DNA from: Lingula anatina
Taxonomy: Eukaryota > Brachiopoda > Lingulata > Lingulida > Lingulidae
Reading direction: 5' to 3'
Assembly: GCF_001039355.2 (NCBI RefSeq)
Contig: NW_019775713.1
Coordinates: 221,181-285,180, forward strand
DNA: 64,000 nt
The translations under genes and the position numbers were made by a program. Below are positions 37,201 through 50,066 of this stretch, piece by piece (the first letter of the stretch is position 1; every line of letters begins with the position of its first letter). The notes under the pieces are model-generated. The model worked only from the letters and a program-made list of their open reading frames with translations, was not told the DNA's origin and ran no database searches.

Positions 37201-40200
37201 ATCTCAACTGCATCATCTTCTCATCTCAGAGGCTCGTGTCGCACATTCCTCAGAGACAGGCCTGTACGTGGGGAAAGGGTCTGGTACTATTGTGCTTCAG
37301 GACAGCGTCTTTATGGATAACAGCATCCATATGTACTTTGAACATATCCAGAGGAATGTTACCGTGGACAAGAATGAGTTTAATGACTCCTCTAACTACG
37401 CTTTGTCTGTTGGCTCGGCCTCAGTATGGATATTATCAAACAACGTCAGGTTCGTTTTTCAAAATAACACCCTGCTAGACAGCAGTTTCGGTATATGGAT
37501 GCCACATGCCAGAGAGTGTGCCCTAACAGACATCATAGTGTTTGGCAATGTCTTCAAAAATCAAAGTACAACTGCCATTAGGTTGGGTACAAGTTACAGA
37601 TGTAATACACACAGACTCAGAAACGTCCAGGTGATGGAAAATGTTGTTTATGAATCAAATGGGACTGCAGCCTTTTTAATAGAAACCGGTGTGAGCACAG
37701 AAATACTCAACAACACGTTATTTGATAATGATGTGTCCCAGTGCGTTCTCTGTGTTTCTGCCTCAAGTTTGTTCATGACTGGAAATACGTTTAGAGACAA
37801 CAATGTGAGAAATATATACAAACGGCATCAGGTCGGAGCCAGCCTGATAGTCAAAAACTTTGTTACTGTTTTCACATTTACAAGCAACATTTTCGAAAAC
37901 CCGTCTGTTGAATATCAACTGGCAACTTGGCATGAGAACTCCGTCTTACGAAAACTAGATGTGTCCCGAAATTACTGGGGAACATCAGATCCATTCGCTG
38001 TTTATTCGGGAATTCTTGACAATACGAAGCTCTATACTTTGAGAACCGAATTTCTATACACACCTTTCTATATCACGTCGGATCTCTCCAGTTTGTCCTC
38101 AGACGTGGATCCAACACCACCTCCTTACACACTCGGTGGCCGCATTAAGACCGACCTTACTCTTAATGACACTGATAGACCGTACACGGTAACACGTGAC
38201 TTGAACGTGACAGCCAACGCCACCCTTACCATAGAACCAGGGGTAGCTCTAGAGTTTGAGGATTCTGTGGGGATGTACGTTGAGGGAAGACTGAATGTCA
38301 GTGGGACTGCAAGTAAGAGGTGTATCTTTACCGCTAAGGGAAAATCTGCTATAACAAAAAACATGACATGTCCAGCTGCAGATTCCGGTCTGTTTGTGTT
38401 GTATCGGGAGCCTTATCGGTATGATATTAACACTTTTTACGGGCGACTTTACGGTAAAGAAAACGGACGCACACTACCAGTTTGTTACGATTCTTCAATT
38501 AGAGGACCAATGCTAAACGCATGGTTAGCAGAAGAATGCAAGCGACTTGGTTACACTTTTTTGGTCGTATAGACACGATTACTGATACGGCAAAGATGGG
38601 ATTACAACTCCATTGCGCTCGAAATGAATCGAACTTTGAAGATAACTGCTCTACGGGCATGCAAAGATACAAATGTGCTTCGTTCTTCAGAGTTGTTTGC
38701 GCCAAACATTCACGGGACTCAACGTGGGCCGGCATACGATTAGGTATGACAGCTCGTTCCAGCTCTATAAAACATGCAGTACTGCAGTTTGCTGGATACC
38801 TTGACTCCGGGTCAAGCAGCAAAGGTCCTTCTCTACAGGTGGACTTTAACCGACACAACATTAGCAATGTGGCTATTCTCACATCTGGAGGAGGCATCCG
38901 ACAACTCTACGTTGACGGGACGGAACGGAGTATGTCTAACATGGTGATGGCAGACATTGATAACAACGCTTTTGAAACATATACGTTGAGTGCATTTCTA
39001 AGGGATTCCAGCATGAAAGATATTAGTTCACATGCTGTATTATTGCAATCTTCACTCAGTTGGACTACAACAACATACTTCACGCCCTACAAACACGACT
39101 GCGGGACGTCACATCTGGCCAATGAAGGTGACATGCTGCCGTTTGTTAGTTATTTACATGGACCATGTGGTACCTTTACAACCAGACCGGGTCTCAAACT
39201 GCGTGTTTTTATTATCTACTCAAATTATCTTGATTATCAGTTGCTTTTGACGGATACAGTAAAAAACTGGACAGTAGGTCTGAACTCGACGGATTCTGTT
39301 TTCACCACCTCTACTAACACTGTACAGTTTCTCAAGGCTTGGAGAAAAAGATGCAGTGGGTGCAGTGTGTATATTTACGCTGTAGTCATGGCGGTGGAAG
39401 GTAAGTACTACAAATTAAACTGAAATAAATGAAGTTATGGAATTCAGCAACCTATGAAGCATTAAAGAAATACAAGACGGCGTAGTGAAATGAATGCAGT
39501 AATTTATAGTTTATAATGAAAATACTGATAGATATAAATAATAGAGATAAATCCCCCTTATGCTTATTTAAACAAATTTTAAAACTTTAAGGCTAAAAAG
39601 TCTACCGCCCACTCGGAGTGCTGCAACCAATTTTATGTCAGAATGTCAGCTCTGTTGTATTCTAAAATCAGATGTCAGCTGGATATGATTTTTGTCAGTC
39701 ATTTTCTCAGAAACGCTGTTCTCTGATATCTTTGCATAACTTGCAATATATGTAAAAGACCTTTAAGTCTTTCAACCAGCAACAGCCATGCAGTTTGTTA
39801 TTGATGTCTAAAATTTGATCCTTTGAAAGGCAAGTAAGGGACCATATGTAAAAAGGATAACAACACTTTGGCCAGATATTTAATGGTACAGTTCTCAGTA
39901 GTATGCATTTAATTTCCAGACGAGTTACCGCCATATAAACCTTGCCTTCAACTGGAGAATGTTTTAATCAGTGGGTCCAACACAGCAGTATATGGCCAAT
40001 ACGAAGGATACACTAACGGAATACGAACTGACAGAAGACACCCAGACTACCCCGATGTGGGCCAAGTAGGTGTCGACATAAAAGACTCAGTCACAGTAGG
40101 AAACTACAGATTGATGTATGTTAGGTTATATAGTGTATCTCATGTTCCACTGGTGAATGAACTGTTACCATCATTCGCCATCTCAATCAAAAATACAACC

Positions 40201-41992
40201 TTAGATTCCAATGACTATGGAATAAATATCTACAATTACCGTGGCAGTAAAGAACAGTTAACCATTGACGGATGTAAAATCAGTAGTACCAGGAACACAT
40301 TGTTCGAGTACCATGTTAGGGATGACAACCCCAAAAATGTGAACATCTGGTTTCAGAATAACGAAATAACTGACAACAAAGGGAATATCCTCGACATTAG
40401 CGGTGGAACACTTGAGATGACCGTATCAGGGAATGTAATCATGGGTAATGGCTACAGCTCTGGGTCAGTGATCAGGTACAGCGGATATGAAAAGATAATA
40501 CATTTCGTTAACAATGATATATCACGTAACAATTACAATAATATCATATACATGAATATGGATAAAACAACATATGACAATAACGCACCAACCGTTGTAC
40601 TGGCAGGGAATATCATGATTAACAACACCTATTCATCCGACACCAACAGACGTCAGCCAGCGAGACCTCCGTCATCAGCTGCACTTGTCATCAATGGATA
40701 CGGAGATTACCCGGTTCAAAATAACACGCTATATAACCCGGGCCTACAGGCAGAGTTGTATATCGTGATTCGCTCTACAAAATGGAAAGCCGCCTTCGAT
40801 GCCAGATTCAACTTTTGGGGATGTGATAACACGACCTGTGTACGAAGACGTGTATATGACGCACACAACGACATGTATCTACCAGAAGTGCGAACACTTC
40901 CGTTCGTGTCGAGCTCAAACGAGATGGTGTACATTCCTGACGTTACAGAGGGAATTCCACAAGGAAACGTGCTTGGCGGGTGGCTGAACCACTCAATAAT
41001 ATTGACGGCAAAAGATTCCCCCTACTACCTGAAGGAAGACTGGACTATTTTACACGATGTTGAGGTGGTCATTGAAGCGGGTGTTTGGGTCATGCCATCG
41101 AGGGACAAAGGCATCCTTGTTCTTGGTAAGCTTATTGCTAAGGGTGACAAAGAGAAGAAAATCGTTTTTGGGTGTAGATACCTTAGTGCAGCGTGTAACC
41201 AATGGCAAGGCATTGTGTTTGCGTCAGACCGTTTAATTTCAGAGATTATCCATGCGGATTTTTATCACGCAGGATACAAAAGTGGCTACTACGGCTCCAC
41301 AATTCAGACAGTAAAATCCAGCATTGTTGTAATCAAATCGAGAATTTTTGGTTCAGCTTTCAACGGCATCGAATTAGTGATGCCGAAGGGCGAAAACATA
41401 ATAAAAAATAATGACTTTATCGACAACGGAGGTGTTGGCGTCAATGTCATCACAGTGCAAACGAGAAGTCAGGCTTTAGACACAAGTGTCCAGTACGAGT
41501 CGGTTGGATGGCCTGGCGTATTATACGGATTAGATAACATCTGCGACACAAACACCAAAACATTAAGAATCGATACCGACTCTATTTTGTATTTCTCCAA
41601 CAGGGACAATTTTTTTAATCGTTACAACTGTACCAAGGTCATTATATCAACAAGAGGTATCACTGCCTTACAGATTTTACAATTCAGTATACGGTTTAAC
41701 TACCTTCTTGAAATATTTGAAGGAAATTCTCCTCTTACTTCAAAACGAATTCTCCATGTCGATCAAAACGATCATCCCATTCCGTATGATATACCAATCA
41801 ACAGTACCAGCGTGACAGTCAGACTTGTGAACAGCTACAGAGATTGGAAATATTATGGAACACAGAGTATCGTGTTTGGTGTGAAAGTTGGAGAGGAACT
41901 GCCCATTCCTAAAGGTAAACAGATGGATCATGTGATAGCTGCATATCCCCTCCTCTCTCTCTCTCTCTCTGCACATGTGATTTCTCTGTCGT

Positions 41993-42028
<36 letters not shown>

Positions 42029-43889
42029 TGTGTGTACAGTTGTGTATGATTGCGTGAACGCGTTAATGCTTGCTTTGTATCACCATTCACGGCACTATTT
42101 TCATCGTCCTATTCCTGGGAGGTAGAACTGCGATGATATAATTAAATAGATATTATGACGTTTGAAATAATCAGTTTTGCTATTTGCAATTGGATGATCA
42201 AATTATGTTTATAGAGACCCTAACAAGAAGAGAGATACAAGGAAACGTTTTTTCAAACAACGGTCTGGGTGGAGTAAACATCACCACAGTGGGAGAGAAA
42301 AACATTGATTTTGCTATTACAAAGAATATATTCCGTTCAAACGGCCAGTCAACATCCTTCCGTGCTGAACACTGGAAAGCAGCTATCCGGCTGAACATTG
42401 CTGGGTCGTGCAGTGTCACCATTGCTAACAGTTATCTAGTGGGGAACCACGGCGGCATCCTTGCAAGAACCCACAGCCGGAGCAATAACATTAACATTTG
42501 GAGCAATCAGATCGTCCGTACAACCCAGCAGGAGAGCATACTGGTTGTAGTAGTAGAGGACGGTCCTCACACACAGCAGTGCAGTATAGATGGGAATGTG
42601 ATACAGCACGGACAGGGAGATAGGTACAGTAATGTCATCCACCTGGAGGGTGTGTCCGGAACCGTCACTAACAACTACGTCTACAACAACACAGGTCTAC
42701 ATGTGATGTGGTGGACAACACCAGCCAACAGAAACACGAGTGAGGTCACTACTGACAACGTCATATATTACAACATCGCAAGAGACGCAAACAACATGGC
42801 GGCTATAGTTGCTGGTGGGACATCATCGTTTCTCCATAGTAACTATTTTAACAATCCGACATTTAAGTTCGAAATGACAAGCGAGGGAGCTTCTACCGCT
42901 GTGAATGCGTCATCCAACTATTGGGGACCGCCAGGGCATGCGCAGAGGATACGAGACAATGACACTGGGTTCCCCTTCCCTCACGTCATAAAACAGCCCA
43001 TACTAGATTCTAAAGCAGATTTTCTAAATGGTAAGTTTTTTATTTTAATGGTACTTTTTGTCTTCGTCTTTCAAAATATATTCTTTTTTAATATCTATAG
43101 ATTTTTCTTTTATTATATGACATGGCAGCATTCTACCACGATATTCTTTGACAGCAATTCTAATTTTTTGTATAAAAATTCACCCCAGGGCCCAAGGTAA
43201 CCCCAGCATATTTCCCACGACAACTCCCAGAACTACTAAACGACACGTTCCTGCCGGACACCAGAGATTGCAGTCGATTCTATGAGTTCACAGCACGTGG
43301 AACCATCCCTCGAGTATGTCCACGTGGTTTAGTGTGGAACCCGGAAGTAAAAGCGTGTGATGTACAAGGGTGTCTTCCAGTTAAGCAGCTAGGTAAATTA
43401 TGGGCTATAATTGAGTAAGACGTGAATACAAGCATGCCCCTGTATCTTTGAATCTGAAAGTTAAATCGATTTATTTGCTTTACATTAATATATATTATCT
43501 GTGGGGAGCAATGTGTTTGAGAAACTGGGGTTTCTTTTGCGACGTATGCAAGTGTGCGATGGCCATTTGGAGCATATCTTTCATAATAACATAACTTTTA
43601 TGCAAAGCGACCAAGATAACTGAAACTTCGGGTAATGATCATAAGTGAGATTTAAGTCCATTAATTTTTTTGAAATTGAATTGCTTTGTAGGATTTAATA
43701 TTTATTTATGGATTCTGTTTTTTTTTTCTCTTGGGGGGGGGGGGGTCACCCTGTATAACCGTCATCACATCTCTCTCTCTTCCTTAACATGACATATATA
43801 AGCTAAAATTGATACCAGGCGGTAGGCCTACTAGTAGTGGGATTTTCCATTGATTGGAATGTTTGTAACTGTAGAGCGTTTTTACAATT

Positions 43890-43961
<72 letters not shown>

Positions 43962-46900
43962 TTCTATACTGTGCTCGTTGGAACACATTATATGCTTTAT
44001 GGTGACCACGGTAAATTAATTTGAAGACCTAAGTCAAGACATTTCAGATATCAGATAAGCTATAATTAATTAATGTTCATATAAGTTGATCTGGTTCCAG
44101 GTTTGTGTCCGTTGGGATGGTTGCAGAACGATAGCTTATGTTACCTGTACGTTGGGGGAGTGCAGTCATTCTCAGATGCTGTTGGATCTTGCAAGGTAAG
44201 GATGTTCTGATGAGGCAGAATACGTTATCCTTTGTATAGTGATGTTCATATTATGCATCGATCGCTAACTACATTCTATCATTTTAAAATGATTCGTTCA
44301 CTTTTGAAAAAATTTTTGTCCACATTTGAAAAAATTTAATGTTCATTTACAAAGTTGATTTGAATATTTTAGCCCCGTCCTAGATTTTGACACATTTCGT
44401 CACGTAACTCTAACCTATATGAATGTAATGGAAGACATATCTCTGTTAAACGAACTCTACGGTAGCTCATTTCTTGACACCAGAGCCAAAGCTGGAGCGA
44501 ATGCTGTTGCTACTGATTAACTGTTACCGTATAACTGGAAAACCTTGTTGAATTTTACTTCAAAGTCACACGTATTTCTCATTGTCCTGATCCGATTGTT
44601 CCTTATATATCTTCATATAATTTTGATATTTTGATCTGGTAGAAACGTCATCCAAATGAAACCTCTGTTTACACTGACACCCGCTGCCACAGCCTACTTG
44701 TGGACTTAAGCAGTTTTTTGCATATTTTTGGCTATTTATGGTCTTGTTTATCTTATTTCTCAGAAAGAATACAGCGCGCTGTTCAGTCCACAAGGAGAAA
44801 AGGAAATCGACTTTGTCGCAGCCGTTCTTAAATCTCGCGCAATTGGACGACAGAGCTATGGAATATGGACTGGAAATAAAGATTGGGTAAAGTATTTTAC
44901 GTGACACTTTTGCAGTTGGTTATGCTGTAGTACTAGTAAGTGTTCCTTTGCAGATGCAGTTTCAAATAACAAAACCCTCTTTTGCCATGTCTACTATAGT
45001 ACTAGTATTTAGCAAAATTATGCGGTAGGTCCATGGTCATATTTCTTTGGAGCTTCTTATACCCCTCCACAGTTAAATCTTGTAAGTTCGTCTTCCAGCC
45101 AAGTGGCAAGTGCTCACTGTTTAACATCACTGCGGTAGATGGAAGTGGAGGCACTTATTTGGAAGAATGTTCGCACCTTGCGCCGTTTATTTGCAAACGT
45201 ACAGCAGGTAATTGTAAACTGTGTTCAGGCGCTTTAATCTATGTTTCTATTTAAACGCTATATAGTGCGATGCATTTAGTTGCTACGATGTTTTTTTCAT
45301 CTCATACATAAACGCTTTTCTGTTTTCATCGGTTAAAACACACCCCATGATTTAAGATTTCTTACGTGTCCAACCTTTTATTTCATAAGTAGCCTAAAAT
45401 TATGTCTCAAACGATCAACCAGATGCCCTTTTTGTATTTGACGATAGCTGAATCTCCCTTTAAACGCATGGCGTTGAGTTGAATGTAAGGTTGGCTGTAC
45501 TTTCCCAGAATATCCTGCCTTAATGTCCACGAAAGAAGTTGCAAAGTCAAATGTGTAATCTGTAAATGATAGTAAGTCTTTGGTTAATATTGTAGGAAGC
45601 AAGTGTCTCAATGGCTGTTCGTACAATGGACGGTGTGGTTATAATAGACTATGCATGTGTAACCGCGGCTGGGAAGGGAAGGACTGCTCCGTGTACCATT
45701 GTAGAGACAGAAACAAGTGTGGACAGTACGGGACATGTGTGGGACCGAACCAATGCAGGTGTCAGCCTGGCTGGCAGGTATATCTCTCATTTGTAACTAC
45801 ATTCCTTGAGTATCATCTAACAAAACTAACCGGTACAATAAACAGTTTAAAGTGTACATAGGATTAAGCATTTTTCTTTCAATTATCAGAATATATAAAT
45901 GTTTGCCCAAACACGAATGAACACATGCAAACAACGAGGTCAGACTTATGAACCTTCATACATTTTAACAAACATACACAATCACACACACACACACACA
46001 CACACACAAAGAGAGAGAGAGAGAGAGAGAGAGGGGAGGCTTATGATCTCGGCATTTATATCTGTAGGGTCGCGCCTGTTCAGTAAGCTACTGCCCCGTG
46101 TACAGCACGTGTAGATCATGTACTGAACAGCCCGGGTGTGGCTGGTGTGACCACAAACAAAGATGTCTGCCAGGCCACGAGTCTCAGCCGTGGAGAGGGC
46201 AGTGTGGAACTTGGTTCTATCACGACTGTTTCTCTGTAGACACGTACATGGGATGCTCAAGACAAATTGAGGTAATTTATTCATTTAGCTACCAACACCC
46301 TCCTTGTTGAAATAAACAATCCGTTTGTTGTGCAAAGTATTTTATTTGGTGTGAATTTGAATGTTCATTAACCATTTTATTATCTGCGGCGCAGCCGATT
46401 AGGCTATATGTAAGGCCAGCTTGAAAATTTATGCACGCCTTTATTCATTTTCCAACTATTATTATTTATATTAATAATAATATTTTTTTTTTGCAAATGG
46501 GTATAGCTTCTGTCGTTTTATTATAAGTTTTATTATAAGTCCCGATCTTTAGACATGTTTATTTCATACATAATATACATGAATGCATATAAAATTTTTA
46601 TTTCTTCGTGCACAGCAAAAATTCCCGGTGACTGTATTCTTTCCTAAACTGTTCCAGTATATCGGCTGTGAGTACCGGCAGTGTAACTCCACCATACGGT
46701 ATGCCAATGATGAGCTCTGTCACAGGTGTAGAGACGTGGAGGCCTGCTTTAGTGACGATGTAAGTAGTAGTTGCTGATATAAAGAACTTATAGCTTATTT
46801 ATCCTGACACCGTCGAGCGACCCCGCCGTAAAATTCAATCTAATTATAGTTGGACCAACTAGCTTATGCCCCTATTTCACACAGACCACGAATCCCACGT

Positions 46901-49900
46901 ATCGCCATGAATTGACACATTTTAGGATCCGTGGTTAAATCGTAATCAGTTCGTGATGTTCTTAACAGATTCGTATATAATCGTTGTCAGTTCTTGCAAT
47001 TCTTGATCAATCGGGAATTCGTGGCAAAAATTTTTAGCTGTTAAAAAAATTTTGGCCACGAACTCCCGATTCCAAAAAATCGTAGTGAATTTCTGGACAA
47101 TATTCGTGCGATCCAGCCGAATCCCACGAATATTCGTAACTCTTTTGCACCTGTATCGTAACTGAATCGTGGAGCGTGTCGAAATAGACCAGAAAATTGA
47201 CAAAATCTCACGAATCCTCACGAAATTTGTCAATTCCTGGCGATTCGTGGGATTCGTGGTCTGTGTGAAATAGGGACATTACCAAGGCGCTGTGTTCTGC
47301 ATAACTTTACGTGACTCTATATACGTAGTTGTAACTGTATTTGGAGCTATAAACTATTGTTATAGAGAAACGATTTCCACCCCGACTTCTCAGTCAACCC
47401 CGCAGTTATGTAGTTTAGTTCAGAACGACGGCATAGTAATATATAGGCCTAATTGAGGACAGTTACATGGATACATGTGCATGTTACAGTTGAAATGAAC
47501 CCCCCCCCCAAAAAAAAAAAAAGTTTTCAAAGAGTGTTTCTTGCCAACCACTGGCTATGTACATGTATGCGGTTTCATTGTGATACATTTATAATTCTAA
47601 ACTCAGTGTTTGGCTGAATGAGTTCAAAGGCTGTGGGCCAATACCCATTTTTGTACTCCATGTATCTATGTAAAAAGTTGATCCTAAATCGAAAAATCAG
47701 TTTCGATGTATTTAATTAAAATGTTAACGGTTGTTTAAGATGTCTTACGGCTGTCGTTACTGGGACATGGGGAAGTGTCCTCATGGCTTGGTGAGGCCTG
47801 ACTATCACCATGGCAACAGGGCGTCAGACACAACTCTACATTCCCACGTGGTTGCAATAAACCCTTCTAAAGCAGAATTATATGTGTGCCCACTTCCAAG
47901 TAAGCCAGGTAGAGTATATTTTTTCATCCATTTGTTGTGAATGTTATATGTTATATGTTGTACGGCAATTTTATTTTAGCAAAAATGAGTTCTCCTCGAT
48001 AGCACTAAAGACATAAAAATGAGACAGTATGCGTTAGACTATTTGTTAAAACCTACAAGCTATAATGATATTTTGCCATATAAAGATCTGCCTCACATAC
48101 AGTAGGTTGTTTCTTTAGGCGCTGTTACACCTACATGTAGAGTAAAAGAGTATTAGTGCCATACGTGAAATAGATAAAATAGCACAAAGGACAAAACTCG
48201 GGGATACGTTTGTCATACGGTAATGGGTTTGTTAAAGCGATAATAACTCTTCGTTTTGGCCAAAAATGAATTTTCCTGGAGTGAACAACAATTTCCCCAT
48301 ACTAACCAATGGTTAACGAATCCATTTTTACATTCAAAGTTAGTCCCTAGTTTTTTTCTAAAAGGTTTGTTTTCTAAAGAGTACAGTGGAGGTCATGTGG
48401 TCTAAAGATAAGCTCAGATATCAAAATGATAGCTATAACTGCCGTGTTGTGGTAAAACAGATCAAAAATATTTCTATGAGTTGTTCACAATGTTTTTGTT
48501 GTGAAACATGGTTCTTATATGAAGAATTATTATCCCTTTAAGTAAACGCAAAATTCATTCGACATACGCTTATATGTATACATGCATATATACGACATAC
48601 ATACATTTGCATCCGTTAATTAATAATTATAACAACGTTCCACACGCTAGTTCTTCTGTATTATGATGCATATGTTATCCAAGCGCTGCGTATATAAAAC
48701 AACCGCATTGGAGCGTAGCTATTACGTATGAAAAGGAGACTTAGGTATAGGCAGCTTGTTGCTACTGGAACCAACTGGTAATGAAAATAAAACTTTTCTC
48801 TGTTGCCACCGGTGTGACCATGCATTTTTCCTTTACTGTTAAAAATAACAACTTTTGTCTTTTTTAAGTTAACATACAGTTTATTATTGGTTTTAACAAA
48901 TTAATATAGTTCATTTTGGGGGTTAAATCGCATCTTCTTGCCATAAAATCGATTCTGCTTAGAATTTGATCTACTGATTCCCTCAGCTTCTTGCCTCCCT
49001 GGTGAAAATATTATGATTATGATCATATAAAAATAGCACCAAATTAATACCGCAGTTTACAAATCGTTGGGATACTTTTTCTAAACGCCAATCAAGCATA
49101 AGTTAAACACGCTAATCGATCGTTACAGATACGTTCAATATATTACACGTTTGTGACCAGTATGTTACTTTAGTCTACTTGTGCGCTACGCAAAGGCAAA
49201 CTATTTCGGTCATCGTATAAGAAACATATCTTAGGGTAATTTTAAAGTCATTCTATCGTATGTCACGCGTATCTTTAACGTATGGATATCGTATGGGTAA
49301 CCTAAGACTCGGACGTTCGTATACGCTGGTAATTTTTAAACATTCTCAAAAAATTCTGTTCCCTCTGCGTATGCAAACGTACACTAACGTTTACCTGCGA
49401 CGTACTTTTAGATTTAAGTGTGTATAAAGTTTCGCATATGCTGCTTCTATCCGCTGTAATGGCCTCAAGTTAAATGTAATTGCAAACCAGGGCTTCGTAA
49501 CTCGAAAGCATGGCGAATTGCGAAAGCGATATCACCTTTCATTTCGGGCTATTATATGGGGCGAGTAAATTCCGAGTTATGGAATAGAGGCGAATCTTCA
49601 TGCTTGCCGTCGCGATTTTTTCGGGTTACGGAGCCCAGGTTGTTATAATGAGCGTGACATGTAACAGCATCATGCTAGTTCCCCAACAAATACTATAATA
49701 TGACCAACGTGGGGATTAAGGTTATCGTCTACTTTTTATTACAGGTCAAGCCATTATTGTATCCAGAGACAGGATAATGTATCCACGGCATAGAAACTTT
49801 TCCATCGTCAGTAGACAAGCAGGAGGCATAATGCATAACGTGCATTCAACCAAGGAAACGGGTAAAGTGGTTTCTAAATATTTTATTTATTACGTTTTTT

Positions 49901-50010
49901 ATGGAAAGTCTTCGTGGATACATTGCCAGTCAGTTCTTAAAAATCCATCACGGAAAAGTCTTCTAGGATGCCATCCGTTTTAACCATATATATGACGTTA
50001 ATATAAATGT

Positions 50011-50066
<56 letters not shown>

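Noticed and set aside
45070-45098. Acceptor CCACAG at 45070 for exon 11
   Set aside because: It would enter in phase 1 whereas exon 10 ends in phase 0; the acceptor at 45098 fits.
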